Positions 40,597-48,776 of a stretch of DNA of 64,000 nucleotides are shown here, in pieces. Below the pieces are notes generated by a model. That model was not told the origin of the DNA. It saw only the letters and a program-made list of their open reading frames with translations, and made no database searches. Position 1 is the first letter of the stretch, and each line of letters opens with the position of its first letter. The stretch comes from a virus. Both the position numbers and the translations under genes were made by a program. The DNA is taken from positions 1-64,000 of IMG/VR virus record IMGVR_UViG_3300025010_000048, one strand, 5' to 3'.

Positions 40597-40806
40597 ATGT
40601 GGATAGGTAAAAGCAAATGCTGTCTTAGGTGTATTAATTACAAGGCATATTTTAAATTTCCACTTGCAATTATAAAATCATGCGGAAGCAAAGTATCTTG
40701 CATCAGATACGGAGATTGCGATAAGTGTCTTGACTTTAGGTGTGATTGTTTTAAACCAGAATCTCAAACAGATTCAAGTCATAGTCTAGACACAATACCA
40801 TTTTAG
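40597..40806 (+). CDS. Cysteine-rich small protein
   Basis: 69 residues with ten Cys (CCLRCINYK, CIRYGDCDKCLDFRCDCF). Probably binds metal. Ends SHSLDTIPF, similar to the end of the upstream zinc-ribbon ORF (EPDFIPF). Unknown role. Confidence 0.5.
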   Translation: MWIGKSKCCLRCINYKAYFKFPLAIIKSCGSKVSCIRYGDCDKCLDFRCDCFKPESQTDSSHSLDTIPF

Positions 40807-40817
40807 CAGGAATAGCC

Positions 40818-41027
40818 ATGAAAATAACCATAACAGACATACCGGACATGGATGATATTAACATTGAGGATGCCGGAAAATTCATCCTTATAACTTCTGA
40901 ATCAAAAGGATTGCGTCTTGACGGAAATCCTAATTTAGAATTCCTGTCTTTTGCCAGTAAAAGACTAAACTATGAGGTAGACAGAAAGTTGTTTACAGAA
41001 GATAGTCGAAACAAAAAGGAGGATTAA
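40818..41027 (+). CDS. Hypothetical acidic protein
   Basis: 69 residues: MKITITDIPDMDDINIEDAG. No motif. Precedes the HD hydrolase. Confidence 0.5.
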   Translation: MKITITDIPDMDDINIEDAGKFILITSESKGLRLDGNPNLEFLSFASKRLNYEVDRKLFTEDSRNKKED

Positions 41028-41029
41028 CT

Positions 41030-41629
41030 ACGAACGAGAAAATTCAGGCCAACATCGAAAGATTTAAGCAGGCAGTAAAGTTTATCGACCGTCCCGGCAT
41101 AGACAAGTTATCCGCACACTTAGAGTTAAACGGTTTCTTCTGCGCCCCGTGTAGCGGTCAGCACCATTGCAATTGGCCGGGTGGGTTATTAGAACATAGT
41201 TTAAATGTTATGGATACCGCTATCGGTTTACATGCAGCATTTAGGGCGTACAATCTTAGCCTGCAAAGTATCGCGTTTGCCGCACTACACCATGACGTAG
41301 GCAAAATCGGTACTCACGGAAAACCGTACTACATTGACAATGTTTCCGAAAAAACGGGCAAGACCAGCGAAGCAAAACCATATAAGCATAACAATATGGT
41401 TGAATGTGACCACAGCATTATGAGTCTACACATACTAAGCAGGTTCGTACCAATGACCGAGGACGAGCGACAGGCGATAGTATATCACAATATGCTATAT
41501 ATCCCTAGCGGCAGGGACGTAAATGGCAAGGAACACCCATTAACCATGATTGTCCATTTTGCTGATTTGTGGTGTAGCCGGGTGACTGATAAGGGCGTTG
41601 TGCCGGTTAGTAGCGAGGTGATGTTTTAA
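41030..41629 (+). CDS. HD-domain phosphohydrolase with apparent ACG start
   Basis: About 199 residues. The HD metal residues are present: LLEHSLNVMD, ALHHDVGKIG, CDHSIMSLH and a late HFADLW. It may hydrolyse nucleotides or nucleic acid ends. The reading frame has a stop upstream and no ATG, GTG or TTG before residues that belong to the domain; AGGAGG is followed 7 bases later by ACG at 41030. A later internal start (ATG 41210) would lose the first His. Confidence 0.75.
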   Translation, partial: TNEKIQANIERFKQAVKFIDRPGIDKLSAHLELNGFFCAPCSGQHHCNWPGGLLEHSLNVMDTAIGLHAAFRAYNLSLQSIAFAALHHDVGKIGTHGKPYYIDNVSEKTGKTSEAKPYKHNNMVECDHSIMSLHILSRFVPMTEDERQAIVYHNMLYIPSGRDVNGKEHPLTMIVHFADLWCSRVTDKGVVPVSSEVMF

Positions 41630-41820
41630 TGGAAAAACTAAGACAGTGCATGTATCAAGGTAATAAATACGAATTTCATAGATGGTTTCAAGAGGGTAGT
41701 TCGTCTGAAGATGGCGTTGATTTAGGAGCCTTACTTGAAGATGAAAACGGGAACATAATAAAGGTTTGGAGGGTTACAGATATTCAATTCATTAAGGATT
41801 AGCGAGGTGATGTTTTAATG
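41611..41820 (+). repeat. 21-base direct repeat flanking one small gene
   Basis: TAGCGAGGTGATGTTTTAAT plus G occurs at 41611-41631 and again at 41800-41820. It carries a ribosome site and an ATG. The second copy now opens only a four-codon ORF. The intervening small gene may have been inserted by duplication or recombination. Confidence 0.7.
41629..41802 (+). CDS. Hypothetical small protein
   Basis: 57 residues: MEKLRQCMYQGNKYEFHRWF then GVDLGALLEDENGNIIKVWR. Lies exactly between the two copies of the 21-base repeat, overlapping the HD stop (TAATG). Confidence 0.55.
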   Translation: MEKLRQCMYQGNKYEFHRWFQEGSSSEDGVDLGALLEDENGNIIKVWRVTDIQFIKD

Positions 41821-41836
41821 ATAGTGGGGTAAGCGT

Positions 41837-42136
41837 ATGGGCAAATATGCTGAACTAAACGAGTATCAGTGGGCATTGGTTATCTTATCTGGTAACGCAA
41901 AACCTTACATGAAAGCAGAAAAATTGCTAAAATTATGCGTTACTACCAAAGATTTAAAATTTAAGCGGTTACTCAAAAAATCTATCACCGCTTATCAGAA
42001 ATATGTTCCTCGCGGACAAGTAAGAGAAGTAAAACCTAAGACACATAGGGAGTCATGCGGTTTTATTATATTTAACGACAATAAACTAAAAGAATATATT
42101 GGACTAAGAAGGGAGAACTTAATTTATGGCAATTAA
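41837..42136 (+). CDS. Hypothetical protein
   Basis: 99 residues: helical N-terminus (ALVILSGNAKPYMKAEKLLK), basic C-terminus. No motif. Overlaps the RDF-like gene by 11 bases. Confidence 0.5.
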   Translation: MGKYAELNEYQWALVILSGNAKPYMKAEKLLKLCVTTKDLKFKRLLKKSITAYQKYVPRGQVREVKPKTHRESCGFIIFNDNKLKEYIGLRRENLIYGN

Positions 42137-43142
42137 GGGCATATCAGAACGCCGCCGCCTTCCCCGACAGGGCAAAATTAAAATAGGCGAAAAGGTACAG
42201 AAGGAAAACCGGAACGGCAAAATGGTCGAGTATCCGGTAGCACTTGACCATTTCAAAGTACCCGAAGAAGTGGCAAAAATTTATGGACAAGACCCAAAGG
42301 AAATAGACATTATTTTCCCGGTTAACGACTTAGAGCAGATTTTCCCTCAATACATGAAAAAGTACGGCAAGGTCGGACTACATTGTAAGGGTGACGGAGA
42401 AACCGGAACGGCAATGATTGACGGCGAAATGGTGGAACGAGCTTGTGACCCTGACGATCCTTGGTGTAAAGGTTGCCAACCAAAGGGAACGCTTAGCTAT
42501 ATCGTGCCGAAGGTAAGCAGCATGAGGGTATATCAGACTACTACGGGCGGTTGGAATAGCATCGTAAATATCAATAGTAGTCTTGATATGATTCGCGGCA
42601 TGACAGGCGGTAAAATCGCTTTTATCCCGCTAAAACTAAAAATTGAACCGCACGAGGGAACCATTATTACCGATGGCAAACAGTTTAAGAAAACCGTCTT
42701 TGTCTTGCAGGTAGATATTGAAGGGACTATGACAGACTTTATTGCCAGGCATCAGCGCAAAGCGTTACCGCCATCCGAACAGTTTTTACAGATTCAAGCG
42801 GCAGGGCAAGAATTTATGGACCTGCTTGATAGGGCAAAAGAGCAACAAGTCAGAGAAGAACAGACAGAATTAATAGAGCATGAGGATAATGACTCAGAGG
42901 AGCAGTTAGAGAATATTCATCCTATCTATGCTGCCGGACTAAATAAAGGATTGACTAACGAAGAAATTACCGTTTTGATTTGGGTTGCCTCTAAGGGTAC
43001 GACAAACTCCACAGAGAAGGCAAACGACAAGGCGGTTGATATGATAGTTAAGTCTATTAATGACAATAGTCTAGAGGGACTGCAGGGCATTGTGGCGGAA
43101 CGTCAGGCAGGTTACGACGAGTGGTTATCGTCAGCAAGTTGA
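42126..43142 (+). CDS. Recombination directionality factor-like protein
   Basis: 338 residues. The recognisable core: YGQDPKEIDIIFPVND, FPQYMKKYGKVGLHCKGDGE, CDPDDPWCKGCQPKGTLSYI, TGGWNSIVNINSSLDMIRGM and FIPLKLKIEP matches the gp3-like RDF-like family of phages. The C-terminus has an extra acidic helical part. In some phages these bind serine integrases; no integrase is present here, so a replication role is also possible. Confidence 0.75.
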   Translation: MAIKGISERRRLPRQGKIKIGEKVQKENRNGKMVEYPVALDHFKVPEEVAKIYGQDPKEIDIIFPVNDLEQIFPQYMKKYGKVGLHCKGDGETGTAMIDGEMVERACDPDDPWCKGCQPKGTLSYIVPKVSSMRVYQTTTGGWNSIVNINSSLDMIRGMTGGKIAFIPLKLKIEPHEGTIITDGKQFKKTVFVLQVDIEGTMTDFIARHQRKALPPSEQFLQIQAAGQEFMDLLDRAKEQQVREEQTELIEHEDNDSEEQLENIHPIYAAGLNKGLTNEEITVLIWVASKGTTNSTEKANDKAVDMIVKSINDNSLEGLQGIVAERQAGYDEWLSSAS

Positions 43143-43243
43143 ATTTTACCGCAACACCGGAGGACATCGCCATACTAGACAAAACAATCTCCGATGTTGC
43201 CAGGATATGCGCGGAGTTGGATAAATGGTATAGGGAGGTTTAG
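43139..43243 (+). CDS. 34-residue helical peptide (TTG start)
   Basis: TTGA overlap with the upstream stop. MNFTATPEDIAILDKTISDV then ARICAELDKWYREV. Operon position supports translation. Confidence 0.45.
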   Translation: MNFTATPEDIAILDKTISDVARICAELDKWYREV

Positions 43244-43247
43244 GTTA

Positions 43248-43559
43248 GTGAGCATTGCATGTGATTGCAGTAATAATGATGGCGATTATCCTGAGTTTTC
43301 TAAGGAAACATTTCCAAATGCAAGGAAGCAATATATTTGTTATGAGTGCAGAGAGAGAATTAAACCGGGAAAAAAATACCATAACGTAACTGGCAAATGG
43401 GACGGAGTTATGGACACTTACCGAACTTGCATGGCATGTTATTACATCCGTAAACATTATTGTCCTAGTGGTTATGTTTTTGGTGAACTTAGACACAATC
43501 TTAACGAGTGTTTAGGGTTTGACTATACCGAAGTGCCGGACGAGGAGGACGATGATTAA
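43248..43559 (+). CDS. Zinc-binding hypothetical protein
   Basis: 103 residues from GTG behind GGGAGG. ICYECRERIKPGKKY and CMACYYIRKHYC form two Cys pairs. The acidic C-terminus ends EEDDD. No family name. Confidence 0.55.
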   Translation: MSIACDCSNNDGDYPEFSKETFPNARKQYICYECRERIKPGKKYHNVTGKWDGVMDTYRTCMACYYIRKHYCPSGYVFGELRHNLNECLGFDYTEVPDEEDDD

Positions 43560-43778
43560 ATGTCAGCAGTACAGTTAATTGTCAATAACGGCAAACTGAA
43601 ACTCCTAGGCGGTGATGATGCCATGATGCGAGTTATTGAGAACTTCTCACCCATTGAGAGAGCGTTTCGGTTGGTTTTCGAGGACTTATACAGCTATCCC
43701 GATGGCACGAGATTAGACGTACATGGGAGTGTGCGGGGAGAACATATCTTATGGGGCAGGGTGGAGGTAGCAAGTTGA
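43560..43778 (+). CDS. Hypothetical protein
   Basis: 72 residues, following immediately. RVIENFSPIERAFRLVFEDL suggests a helix. Coupled to the next gene by TTGA. Confidence 0.5.
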   Translation: MSAVQLIVNNGKLKLLGGDDAMMRVIENFSPIERAFRLVFEDLYSYPDGTRLDVHGSVRGEHILWGRVEVAS

Positions 43779-44104
43779 ATAATGATTTCATTTGTATAAA
43801 TTGTGGTAAATGTTGTGGTCCTGTGCCCATATCAAATACCGATTGGGATAAAATTATATTAACAGTAGGTGAAATGTCAAAACGGGAAATAGACAGACTA
43901 ATCAGTCAACCAAGCTGCGCGATACATGCACATAAACCGCTAATTTGTAGACTACAGGGAACTCATAAGGGATTACATTGCCCGAATATGCCGGGGGGTG
44001 ATACTGGCGGCGATACTGAATTCTTCAAAGAGTTTGGTGAGCATGGCGAAAATTTCAAAGGACTGCTAACCGAGGTTATTAGTTGGAACGATATTTTACC
44101 CTAA
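43775..44104 (+). CDS. YkgJ-type CxxCxxCC protein, copy A
   Basis: 109 residues (TTG). FICINCGKCCGPVPISNTDW carries the Fe-S/zinc-type Cys cluster; SCAIHAHKPLICRLQGTHKG and HCPNMPGGD complete the family plan. Compared with copy B at 49166 a segment of about 20 residues before SCAIH is missing. Function unknown; family members may coordinate a metal cluster. Confidence 0.75.
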   Translation: MNNDFICINCGKCCGPVPISNTDWDKIILTVGEMSKREIDRLISQPSCAIHAHKPLICRLQGTHKGLHCPNMPGGDTGGDTEFFKEFGEHGENFKGLLTEVISWNDILP

Positions 44105-44118
44105 TTGGAGGCGAAAAC

Positions 44119-44403
44119 ATGCAGGTAGAAATAGGAAATTCAGGTTACAGAATTATAACAGACCCGCGCAATTTTATCTTGCAAGAGAAACGCATTTGCG
44201 GAGAAAAATCAAAAACTCCCGGTGCAGTTATGTGGGACGATATTGGTTATTATTCCTCTCTTGGTGGTGTGATAAATGGATGCCTGTCTCATGGCCTTAA
44301 ATTGGCCGATTTGGAGAGCGTACAGGCACTTAAAAATCATTTAGATACTTTAGGTACCGAAATCCTAAAAAGCCTCCAGAAACACTATGAGGGGGTTGAG
44401 TAG
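44119..44403 (+). CDS. Hypothetical phage early protein
   Basis: 94 residues from ATG 44119 behind GGAGG. SGYRIITDPRNFILQEKRIC resembles a common small phage protein type (DUF5405-like). Unknown role. Confidence 0.55.
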   Translation: MQVEIGNSGYRIITDPRNFILQEKRICGEKSKTPGAVMWDDIGYYSSLGGVINGCLSHGLKLADLESVQALKNHLDTLGTEILKSLQKHYEGVE

Positions 44404-44958
44404 ATGACTTGCAAGCAAATAATAGAGGGCGGCAATGTAGTTGGTTTTGTTTGTGACGTTGCCGGTAATCATGTTGAGGATAAGAAATTGAATTTACTTG
44501 ATATGGACTTAAAGGTTATTGGTGAACCTAAACGTGCTTGGGATGCTGGGGACTGCGGTCAATGGGAAATACCTGTCGAATGTCCTAAGTGTGGTAAGGG
44601 TGCGGTTACACTTGAAGGTTACATGTTTGCCCATGAACAGAATTCTATAAGTTGTGATCATTGCAAATACAAGCTAGATCAGCAACAATTGGACAGGCAG
44701 AATGAAATTGAATCCATCAAGGAATTGCTTAATAGATGGAATAAGGCAGAATATGAAATTTTTAAAGAAAAAATCACCGATCAGCGAGCAGAAGAATTTA
44801 TTATCAATGTAAATAAGTTTTGTAGATGGATGCACAGACAGGGATACGTTTTCTGTTTTCAAGATAGTATTTTTAGGGCGTTTGCTCTATTGATTGATGA
44901 GCAGGAGAAAATATCTAAAGAAATAGGGGAACACATTAAGAAGGTGCTTAGGAGGTAG
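44404..44958 (+). CDS. Zinc-ribbon hypothetical protein
   Basis: 184 residues. CPKCGKGAVTLEGY...CDHCKYK is a zinc ribbon at residues about 60-88. A long helical C-terminus follows. Possibly nucleic-acid binding. Confidence 0.5.
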   Translation: MTCKQIIEGGNVVGFVCDVAGNHVEDKKLNLLDMDLKVIGEPKRAWDAGDCGQWEIPVECPKCGKGAVTLEGYMFAHEQNSISCDHCKYKLDQQQLDRQNEIESIKELLNRWNKAEYEIFKEKITDQRAEEFIINVNKFCRWMHRQGYVFCFQDSIFRAFALLIDEQEKISKEIGEHIKKVLRR

Positions 44959-44962
44959 TTAA

Positions 44963-45343
44963 GTGAGATATTTACATGCTGACTTAGAGGTTTGCAAGAA
45001 GGTAATAGATGGAAAATGGCATACCGATAGTGAAGGTGTAAGCGTATTTTCCGACATGGATTTTATGGGAGAAGTTACTATTTGTGACTGTTACCATCTA
45101 TGTACTGCTAATTTTATTGCCGAGTCTCGCGAAGGTTGGCCAGAAGCAATTAACCGAGCAATTGCGGCAGAGTCAGAGGTTGAGGGATTGCAAGAGTTAA
45201 TATCTGGATTAGAATTTTGCGTTTATAATGGCGGTCAGGCTAACAACGGTTATCAAGAAAGTTATGAATGTCCTTATTGTCATGGTTCTAAACAGGATGG
45301 GCACTTTGAGGACTGTAAAATTAGTCAAATTATAAAGAGGTGA
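44963..45343 (+). CDS. Hypothetical zinc-binding protein (GTG start)
   Basis: 126 residues. The C-terminal CPYCHGSKQDGHFEDC gives a metal site. The N-terminal part has DCYHLCTANFIAES. No family recognised. Confidence 0.5.
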   Translation: MRYLHADLEVCKKVIDGKWHTDSEGVSVFSDMDFMGEVTICDCYHLCTANFIAESREGWPEAINRAIAAESEVEGLQELISGLEFCVYNGGQANNGYQESYECPYCHGSKQDGHFEDCKISQIIKR

Positions 45344-45380
45344 TCGGTTAACAAATTATATTGTGAAGGGTAGGAATAGT

Positions 45381-45533
45381 ATGTCGGATGCCGAGAGAAA
45401 AAGCCTACTAAAGAAAATTAAGTCAGCCAGAAACAGGATGCACGAAACGGCTATGAAGTATGGTATTGGTTCAACTAGGACATTGGAAGTGTCGCAGGAG
45501 TTGGATTTGTTGATTAATCGGTGGTACAAATAA
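45381..45533 (+). CDS. Spo0E-like aspartyl-phosphatase family peptide
   Basis: 50 residues: KSLLKKIKSARNRMHETAMK, then LEVSQELDLLINRWYK. This is the two-helix Spo0E pattern with the SQxLDxLI signature. Spo0E-type proteins remove the phosphate from Spo0A and block entry into sporulation. A phage copy could delay host sporulation. Activity is inferred from the signature. Confidence 0.75.
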   Translation: MSDAERKSLLKKIKSARNRMHETAMKYGIGSTRTLEVSQELDLLINRWYK

Positions 45534-45555
45534 CAAATTTAAGGAGGTACTATCA

Positions 45556-45705
45556 ATGTACAAATACAGAATAAATAAAGATGCGCTTGCCGTGAGGGAC
45601 TAGAAGGGCAGAATTCTATTCTACAGGTCAGAGCAGGAAATGCTTAAGATTATCAATGAAACTTTTGGCCTTAACCGGAAGGTTACTGCTTTGATAGTTG
45701 ACTAG
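45556..45705 (+). pseudogene. Small gene interrupted by an amber codon
   Basis: AAGGAGG precedes an ATG. The frame runs MYKYRINKDALAVRD, TAG at 45601-45603, then 33 more codons (GRILFYRSEQEMLKIINETF). The second half is well formed, so the frame looks intact except for one stop. A nonsense mutation is simplest; suppression of TAG cannot be excluded. Confidence 0.55.
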
Positions 45706-45725
45706 GGTAATTGGAGGGGTAGGGT

Positions 45726-46226
45726 ATGGCTAAAAACTTTATTAATCTCACGAACGGTATAGAAAAAATACCTACACTTGATGAATACTCCTTTATCCGC
45801 ATACAATCGACTGCCTGCGAACAGAAAAGATGGGACTTCATATTACAGGACTTAGATAATAATTTCTTAATGTGCGCTGCGCTTAATTATGAGTGTTTAA
45901 TCTTTGATGCCGGAGCAAATAAGTCAGTTCCAAGGGCAGTATATCAGGGAGTCGAATGGATAAAATTTGTATTAAATAAGTATTGGCTAAATAAAGACAC
46001 CATTCCAATAGTTAGAGGTCATAATTGTTATGGATATTTCAATCAAGCATATAATCAGTTGAGTAATAGTACTAAGAAAAAACTAGACTATTTCAAAAAA
46101 TTCCTTTGCACAGATTCAATAAATATTCATTGCATAACATGGCCAACAAGGCATGATGGAAAAGCTGACTTCTACAAGGAGGTTCTCATTGATAATACCT
46201 ACATGAGAAATAAGTTTAATAGTTGA
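45726..46226 (+). CDS. Hypothetical protein
   Basis: 166 residues: helix-rich, with QSTACEQKRWDFILQDLDNN and an aromatic C-terminus. A GGAGGGG site precedes ATG. No family recognised. Confidence 0.55.
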   Translation: MAKNFINLTNGIEKIPTLDEYSFIRIQSTACEQKRWDFILQDLDNNFLMCAALNYECLIFDAGANKSVPRAVYQGVEWIKFVLNKYWLNKDTIPIVRGHNCYGYFNQAYNQLSNSTKKKLDYFKKFLCTDSINIHCITWPTRHDGKADFYKEVLIDNTYMRNKFNS

Positions 46227-46250
46227 CTAGGAGGTAGATCATGGACATAA

Positions 46251-46280
46251 AGAGAACCCCGTTTATTGCCGGGGTTCTCT
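46251..46280 (-). terminator. Convergent terminator hairpin
   Basis: AGAGAACCCC pairs perfectly with GGGGTTCTCT across 10 bases. It overlaps the end of the RHH gene, so it can end both converging transcripts. Confidence 0.65.
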
Positions 46281-46436
46281 GGGAGCAGGAATGTTGGCGA
46301 GGGCGTATTTGAGAAGATGCCGAATTGCTTCTGCTGTCGGTGGTGTTTTGTCGAATGACTTTCTAAATTCCTCAATCTCGTCAAGAAGTTTTTGACTAAT
46401 AGCAAAGTTAAACCTTTTATCGTTTTTGTCTGACAT
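46263..46436 (-). CDS. Ribbon-helix-helix-type repressor
   Basis: 57 residues: RFNFAISQKLLDEIEEFRKS and TPPTAEAIRHLLKYAL. It reads divergently from the GIY-YIG gene and their promoters overlap, so it probably represses both. Confidence 0.65.
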   Translation of the reverse strand: MSDKNDKRFNFAISQKLLDEIEEFRKSFDKTPPTAEAIRHLLKYALANIPAPREPRQ

Positions 46437-46468
46437 GATATCACCTCATAAATGTGTCGTTTGTGTAA

Positions 46469-46514
46469 ATTATACATGGAAATAGTTGAAAAATCAATTA
46501 TAAAATGTTATAAT
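46469..46514. promoter_or_regulatory. Overlapping divergent promoters
   Basis: Minus: TTGATT (46497-46492), 17 bases, TATAAT (46474-46469). Plus: TTGAAA (46486-46491), 17 bases, TATAAT (46509-46514). The -35 boxes abut. TGTGTGAGTGACACA downstream and TGTGTCGTTTGTGT upstream may be repressor sites. Confidence 0.75.
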
Positions 46515-46551
46515 ATATGTGTGAGTGACACAATGTTTAGGAGGTAGGACG

Positions 46552-47127
46552 ATGGTATTTAAGAGCATAAATAACCATGATTTAATAAAAGAAATTACCG
46601 ACAAACCAAGGTCTTTATTTTTCAATAATTTTTTAATGCAATATCAAAGTGATATAGAATCGTTTGTACCGTACAGAAATGGTGGATATATTTTTAGTCA
46701 TAGCGAAATTAAAACCATAATTGCCGGACTGAGAAATTTCTTAGAGCAAGTTTCTGATGAAGAAATTAAATCTCATAACTTAGAAATAAGTAACCCCACA
46801 AGAGACAATAGTAAACCTAAGTCTATAAAGAAAAGCACAAAACCGGGATATATTTATTTCATTGCTTCCGGAAATGGTATGTATAAAATAGGGCGAACAA
46901 AGAACCTTGAAAACCGTTTAGCCGATTACAGGAGATTGCCTATTGAGACTGAAATACTACATTCAATTAGAGTAATAAATATGGAAAAGGCAGAAAAATT
47001 TTTCTTAAATATGTTTGCAGAGTATAACATAAAGGGCGAATGGTTTAGGTTGGACAATAATAGAGATTTGCAAAGAATTATTAATGGAGAATACCCTCCA
47101 GAAATTATTAAATTATTGGAGGCATAA
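46552..47127 (+). CDS. GIY-YIG (T5orf172/MUG113-type) nuclease-like protein
   Basis: 191 residues. Residues about 105-185: KPGYIYFIASGNGMYKIGRT, LENRLADYRRLP, then FFLNMFAEYNIKGEWFRLD, the T5orf172 layout of the GIY-YIG fold with Tyr pair, Arg and Glu present. The N-terminal 100 residues are helical. Could be a homing-type or DNA-processing nuclease. Confidence 0.7.
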   Translation: MVFKSINNHDLIKEITDKPRSLFFNNFLMQYQSDIESFVPYRNGGYIFSHSEIKTIIAGLRNFLEQVSDEEIKSHNLEISNPTRDNSKPKSIKKSTKPGYIYFIASGNGMYKIGRTKNLENRLADYRRLPIETEILHSIRVINMEKAEKFFLNMFAEYNIKGEWFRLDNNRDLQRIINGEYPPEIIKLLEA

Positions 47128-47128
47128 A

Positions 47129-47911
47129 ATGTCTGATCGCATAATCAAAATCCATAAGCGAGAAAACCCTTATGTGCAGATTGATAAGAGTATTCTGAAT
47201 AACGAAAAGTTATCATGGAGGGCAAAGGGGTTACTTGTATACCTGCTTAGTTTGCCTAATGATTGGAAGGTTTATCTTGACGAAGTAACTAAACATTCAA
47301 CAGATAAGATAACATCTACAAGATCAGCTTTTTCCGAATTAAAAGATGCAGGTTACGTTAAAAAAGTTTCCACGAGAGATGATAAGGGACACATAACCGG
47401 ATGGGAAACCATTGTGTATGAAACCCCCAACATAGAAACAGAAAGTCCAGATAGTGGGGAGTCCACATTGTCTGAAAATCCAGATGTGGGGAAACCACAT
47501 TGTGGGGAAACCGACACTACTAATAATAATTATACTAATAATGAAAAACCTAATAACATTAAAACCATTGCTGATAAAAAATCATCATCAGCACACAAAC
47601 AGGTTATTGACCATTATCACAATAAGTTTATTTCTGTTTTTGGTAAAAAACCGTTTATTGATGGTGGCAAGGATGGGAATTTAGTTAAGAATTTGCTAGG
47701 CAACTGTTCATTAGAAGAACTGCTTGACCTACTAGATAAGTTTTTCGATTCAAATGACCCATATGTTATTAACTCAGGTTATACTTTGGGAGTTTTTAAA
47801 ACACAGATCAATAAACTTAAAACGGTAGGGGTTGAGCGAAATAAGGATCAACAACTCACCACCGAAGAAAAAGCAAAAAGAGATTTATACAGTAAACTCT
47901 ATGCTAACTAG
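47129..47911 (+). CDS. O-like replication initiator
   Basis: 260 residues. N-terminal winged helix: YVQIDKSILNNEKLSWRAKG, LTYLLSLPNDWK-like turn, FSELKDAGYVKKVSTRDDKG. A low-complexity linker (residues about 105-150) encodes the iterons. A DnaD-like C-terminal domain follows. Directly upstream of the DnaC-like loader, as in lambda O-P arrangements. Confidence 0.75.
   Translation: MSDRIIKIHKRENPYVQIDKSILNNEKLSWRAKGLLVYLLSLPNDWKVYLDEVTKHSTDKITSTRSAFSELKDAGYVKKVSTRDDKGHITGWETIVYETPNIETESPDSGESTLSENPDVGKPHCGETDTTNNNYTNNEKPNNIKTIADKKSSSAHKQVIDHYHNKFISVFGKKPFIDGGKDGNLVKNLLGNCSLEELLDLLDKFFDSNDPYVINSGYTLGVFKTQINKLKTVGVERNKDQQLTTEEKAKRDLYSKLYAN
47438..47580 (+). other. Predicted replication origin inside the initiator gene
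   Basis: A 16-base period repeat starts at 47454: GTGGGGAGTCCACATT, GTCTGAAAATCCAGAT (degenerate), GTGGGGAAACCACATT, GTGGGGAAACCGACAC. A weaker copy begins at 47438. Each strong copy has a TGTGG/CCACA-type dyad. The following 60 bases are extremely A/T-rich. This is the lambda-type origin layout. Confidence 0.75.
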
Positions 47912-47922
47912 GTGATTAATAT

Positions 47923-48618
47923 ATGTGCGAAATTTGCGGAGATAGGGGCATAGTCCAGATAGAAGGTACTACCTTCAAAGTTTGCGACTGCATGATAAAG
48001 CGAAAAATAATCAACAAATTCAAAGACAGCAAACTAAGCAAGCAAATGTTGTCAAGTAGATTCGATAACTTTAATTATGACTACTACAAAGATAACCTTG
48101 CCGAAATTAAGAAAGCAGTAAAATTAGCACAAGACTTCTCCGATGCGGTTGTAAATGGACAGGCAGCAGATGGATTAATACTGACCGGCAGGGCAGGACA
48201 CGGCAAAACATACTTAGCCTGCTGTATAGCAAACGTACTTATTCGCAAGAACATAGCAACACTATTTACCGTAGTACCGGACCTGTTAGACCAAATTAAG
48301 AGTACATACAACAAAGGCGAGGGCCAGGACTACAGCGAGAAAGACTTATTAGATACTGCCAGAGAAGTACAAGTATTAATTCTTGATGACTTGGGGGCGC
48401 ATCAGTATACCGAGTGGGCCCAAGGAAAGTTATTCACTATCTTAAATCACAGAATAAACTTTAACCTGCCGACGGTCATAACAACTAACCTTAGTTTAGA
48501 GGAAATGGACAAGTTTATCGGGGAACGCGCTGCAAGTAGAATTATTCAACTCTGTCAACCGATTAAGGTTGAAGCTGATATGGATATTAGGATGCAGAAA
48601 AGATTATCTAAGGCATAA
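47923..48618 (+). CDS. DnaC/DnaI-like helicase loader
   Basis: 231 residues. A zinc site (C2, C5, C21, C23), then AAA+ ATPase: Walker A GRAGHGKT at residues 89-96, Walker B VLILDDLGA, and a TVITTNLS sensor. It loads the host replicative helicase at the origin marked by the upstream initiator. Confidence 0.85.
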   Translation: MCEICGDRGIVQIEGTTFKVCDCMIKRKIINKFKDSKLSKQMLSSRFDNFNYDYYKDNLAEIKKAVKLAQDFSDAVVNGQAADGLILTGRAGHGKTYLACCIANVLIRKNIATLFTVVPDLLDQIKSTYNKGEGQDYSEKDLLDTAREVQVLILDDLGAHQYTEWAQGKLFTILNHRINFNLPTVITTNLSLEEMDKFIGERAASRIIQLCQPIKVEADMDIRMQKRLSKA

Positions 48619-48673
48619 CCACGTCCCGGCCAACCGAAAACAGTAGAAATATTCTGAATATAGGAGGATTGTT

Positions 48674-48766
48674 ATGTTGGAAATAGGTCCGAATTTGTTG
48701 GATTTAATTAAGTCTATAGCTGAATTTGCTGCACTTGTAGTGATTTGCTGGATTATTTTTAAGTAG
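48674..48766 (+). CDS. 30-residue membrane peptide
   Basis: AGGAGG then MLEIGPNLLDLIKSIAEFAA LVVICWIIFK (shown in two parts). One hydrophobic helix. Unknown role. Confidence 0.45.
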   Translation: MLEIGPNLLDLIKSIAEFAALVVICWIIFK

Positions 48767-48776
48767 GAGGATACAA

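Noticed and set aside
42126-43142. RDF-like protein as proof of a serine integrase system
   Set aside because: No integrase or attachment site is visible in the window, and relatives of this protein occur in phages without one.
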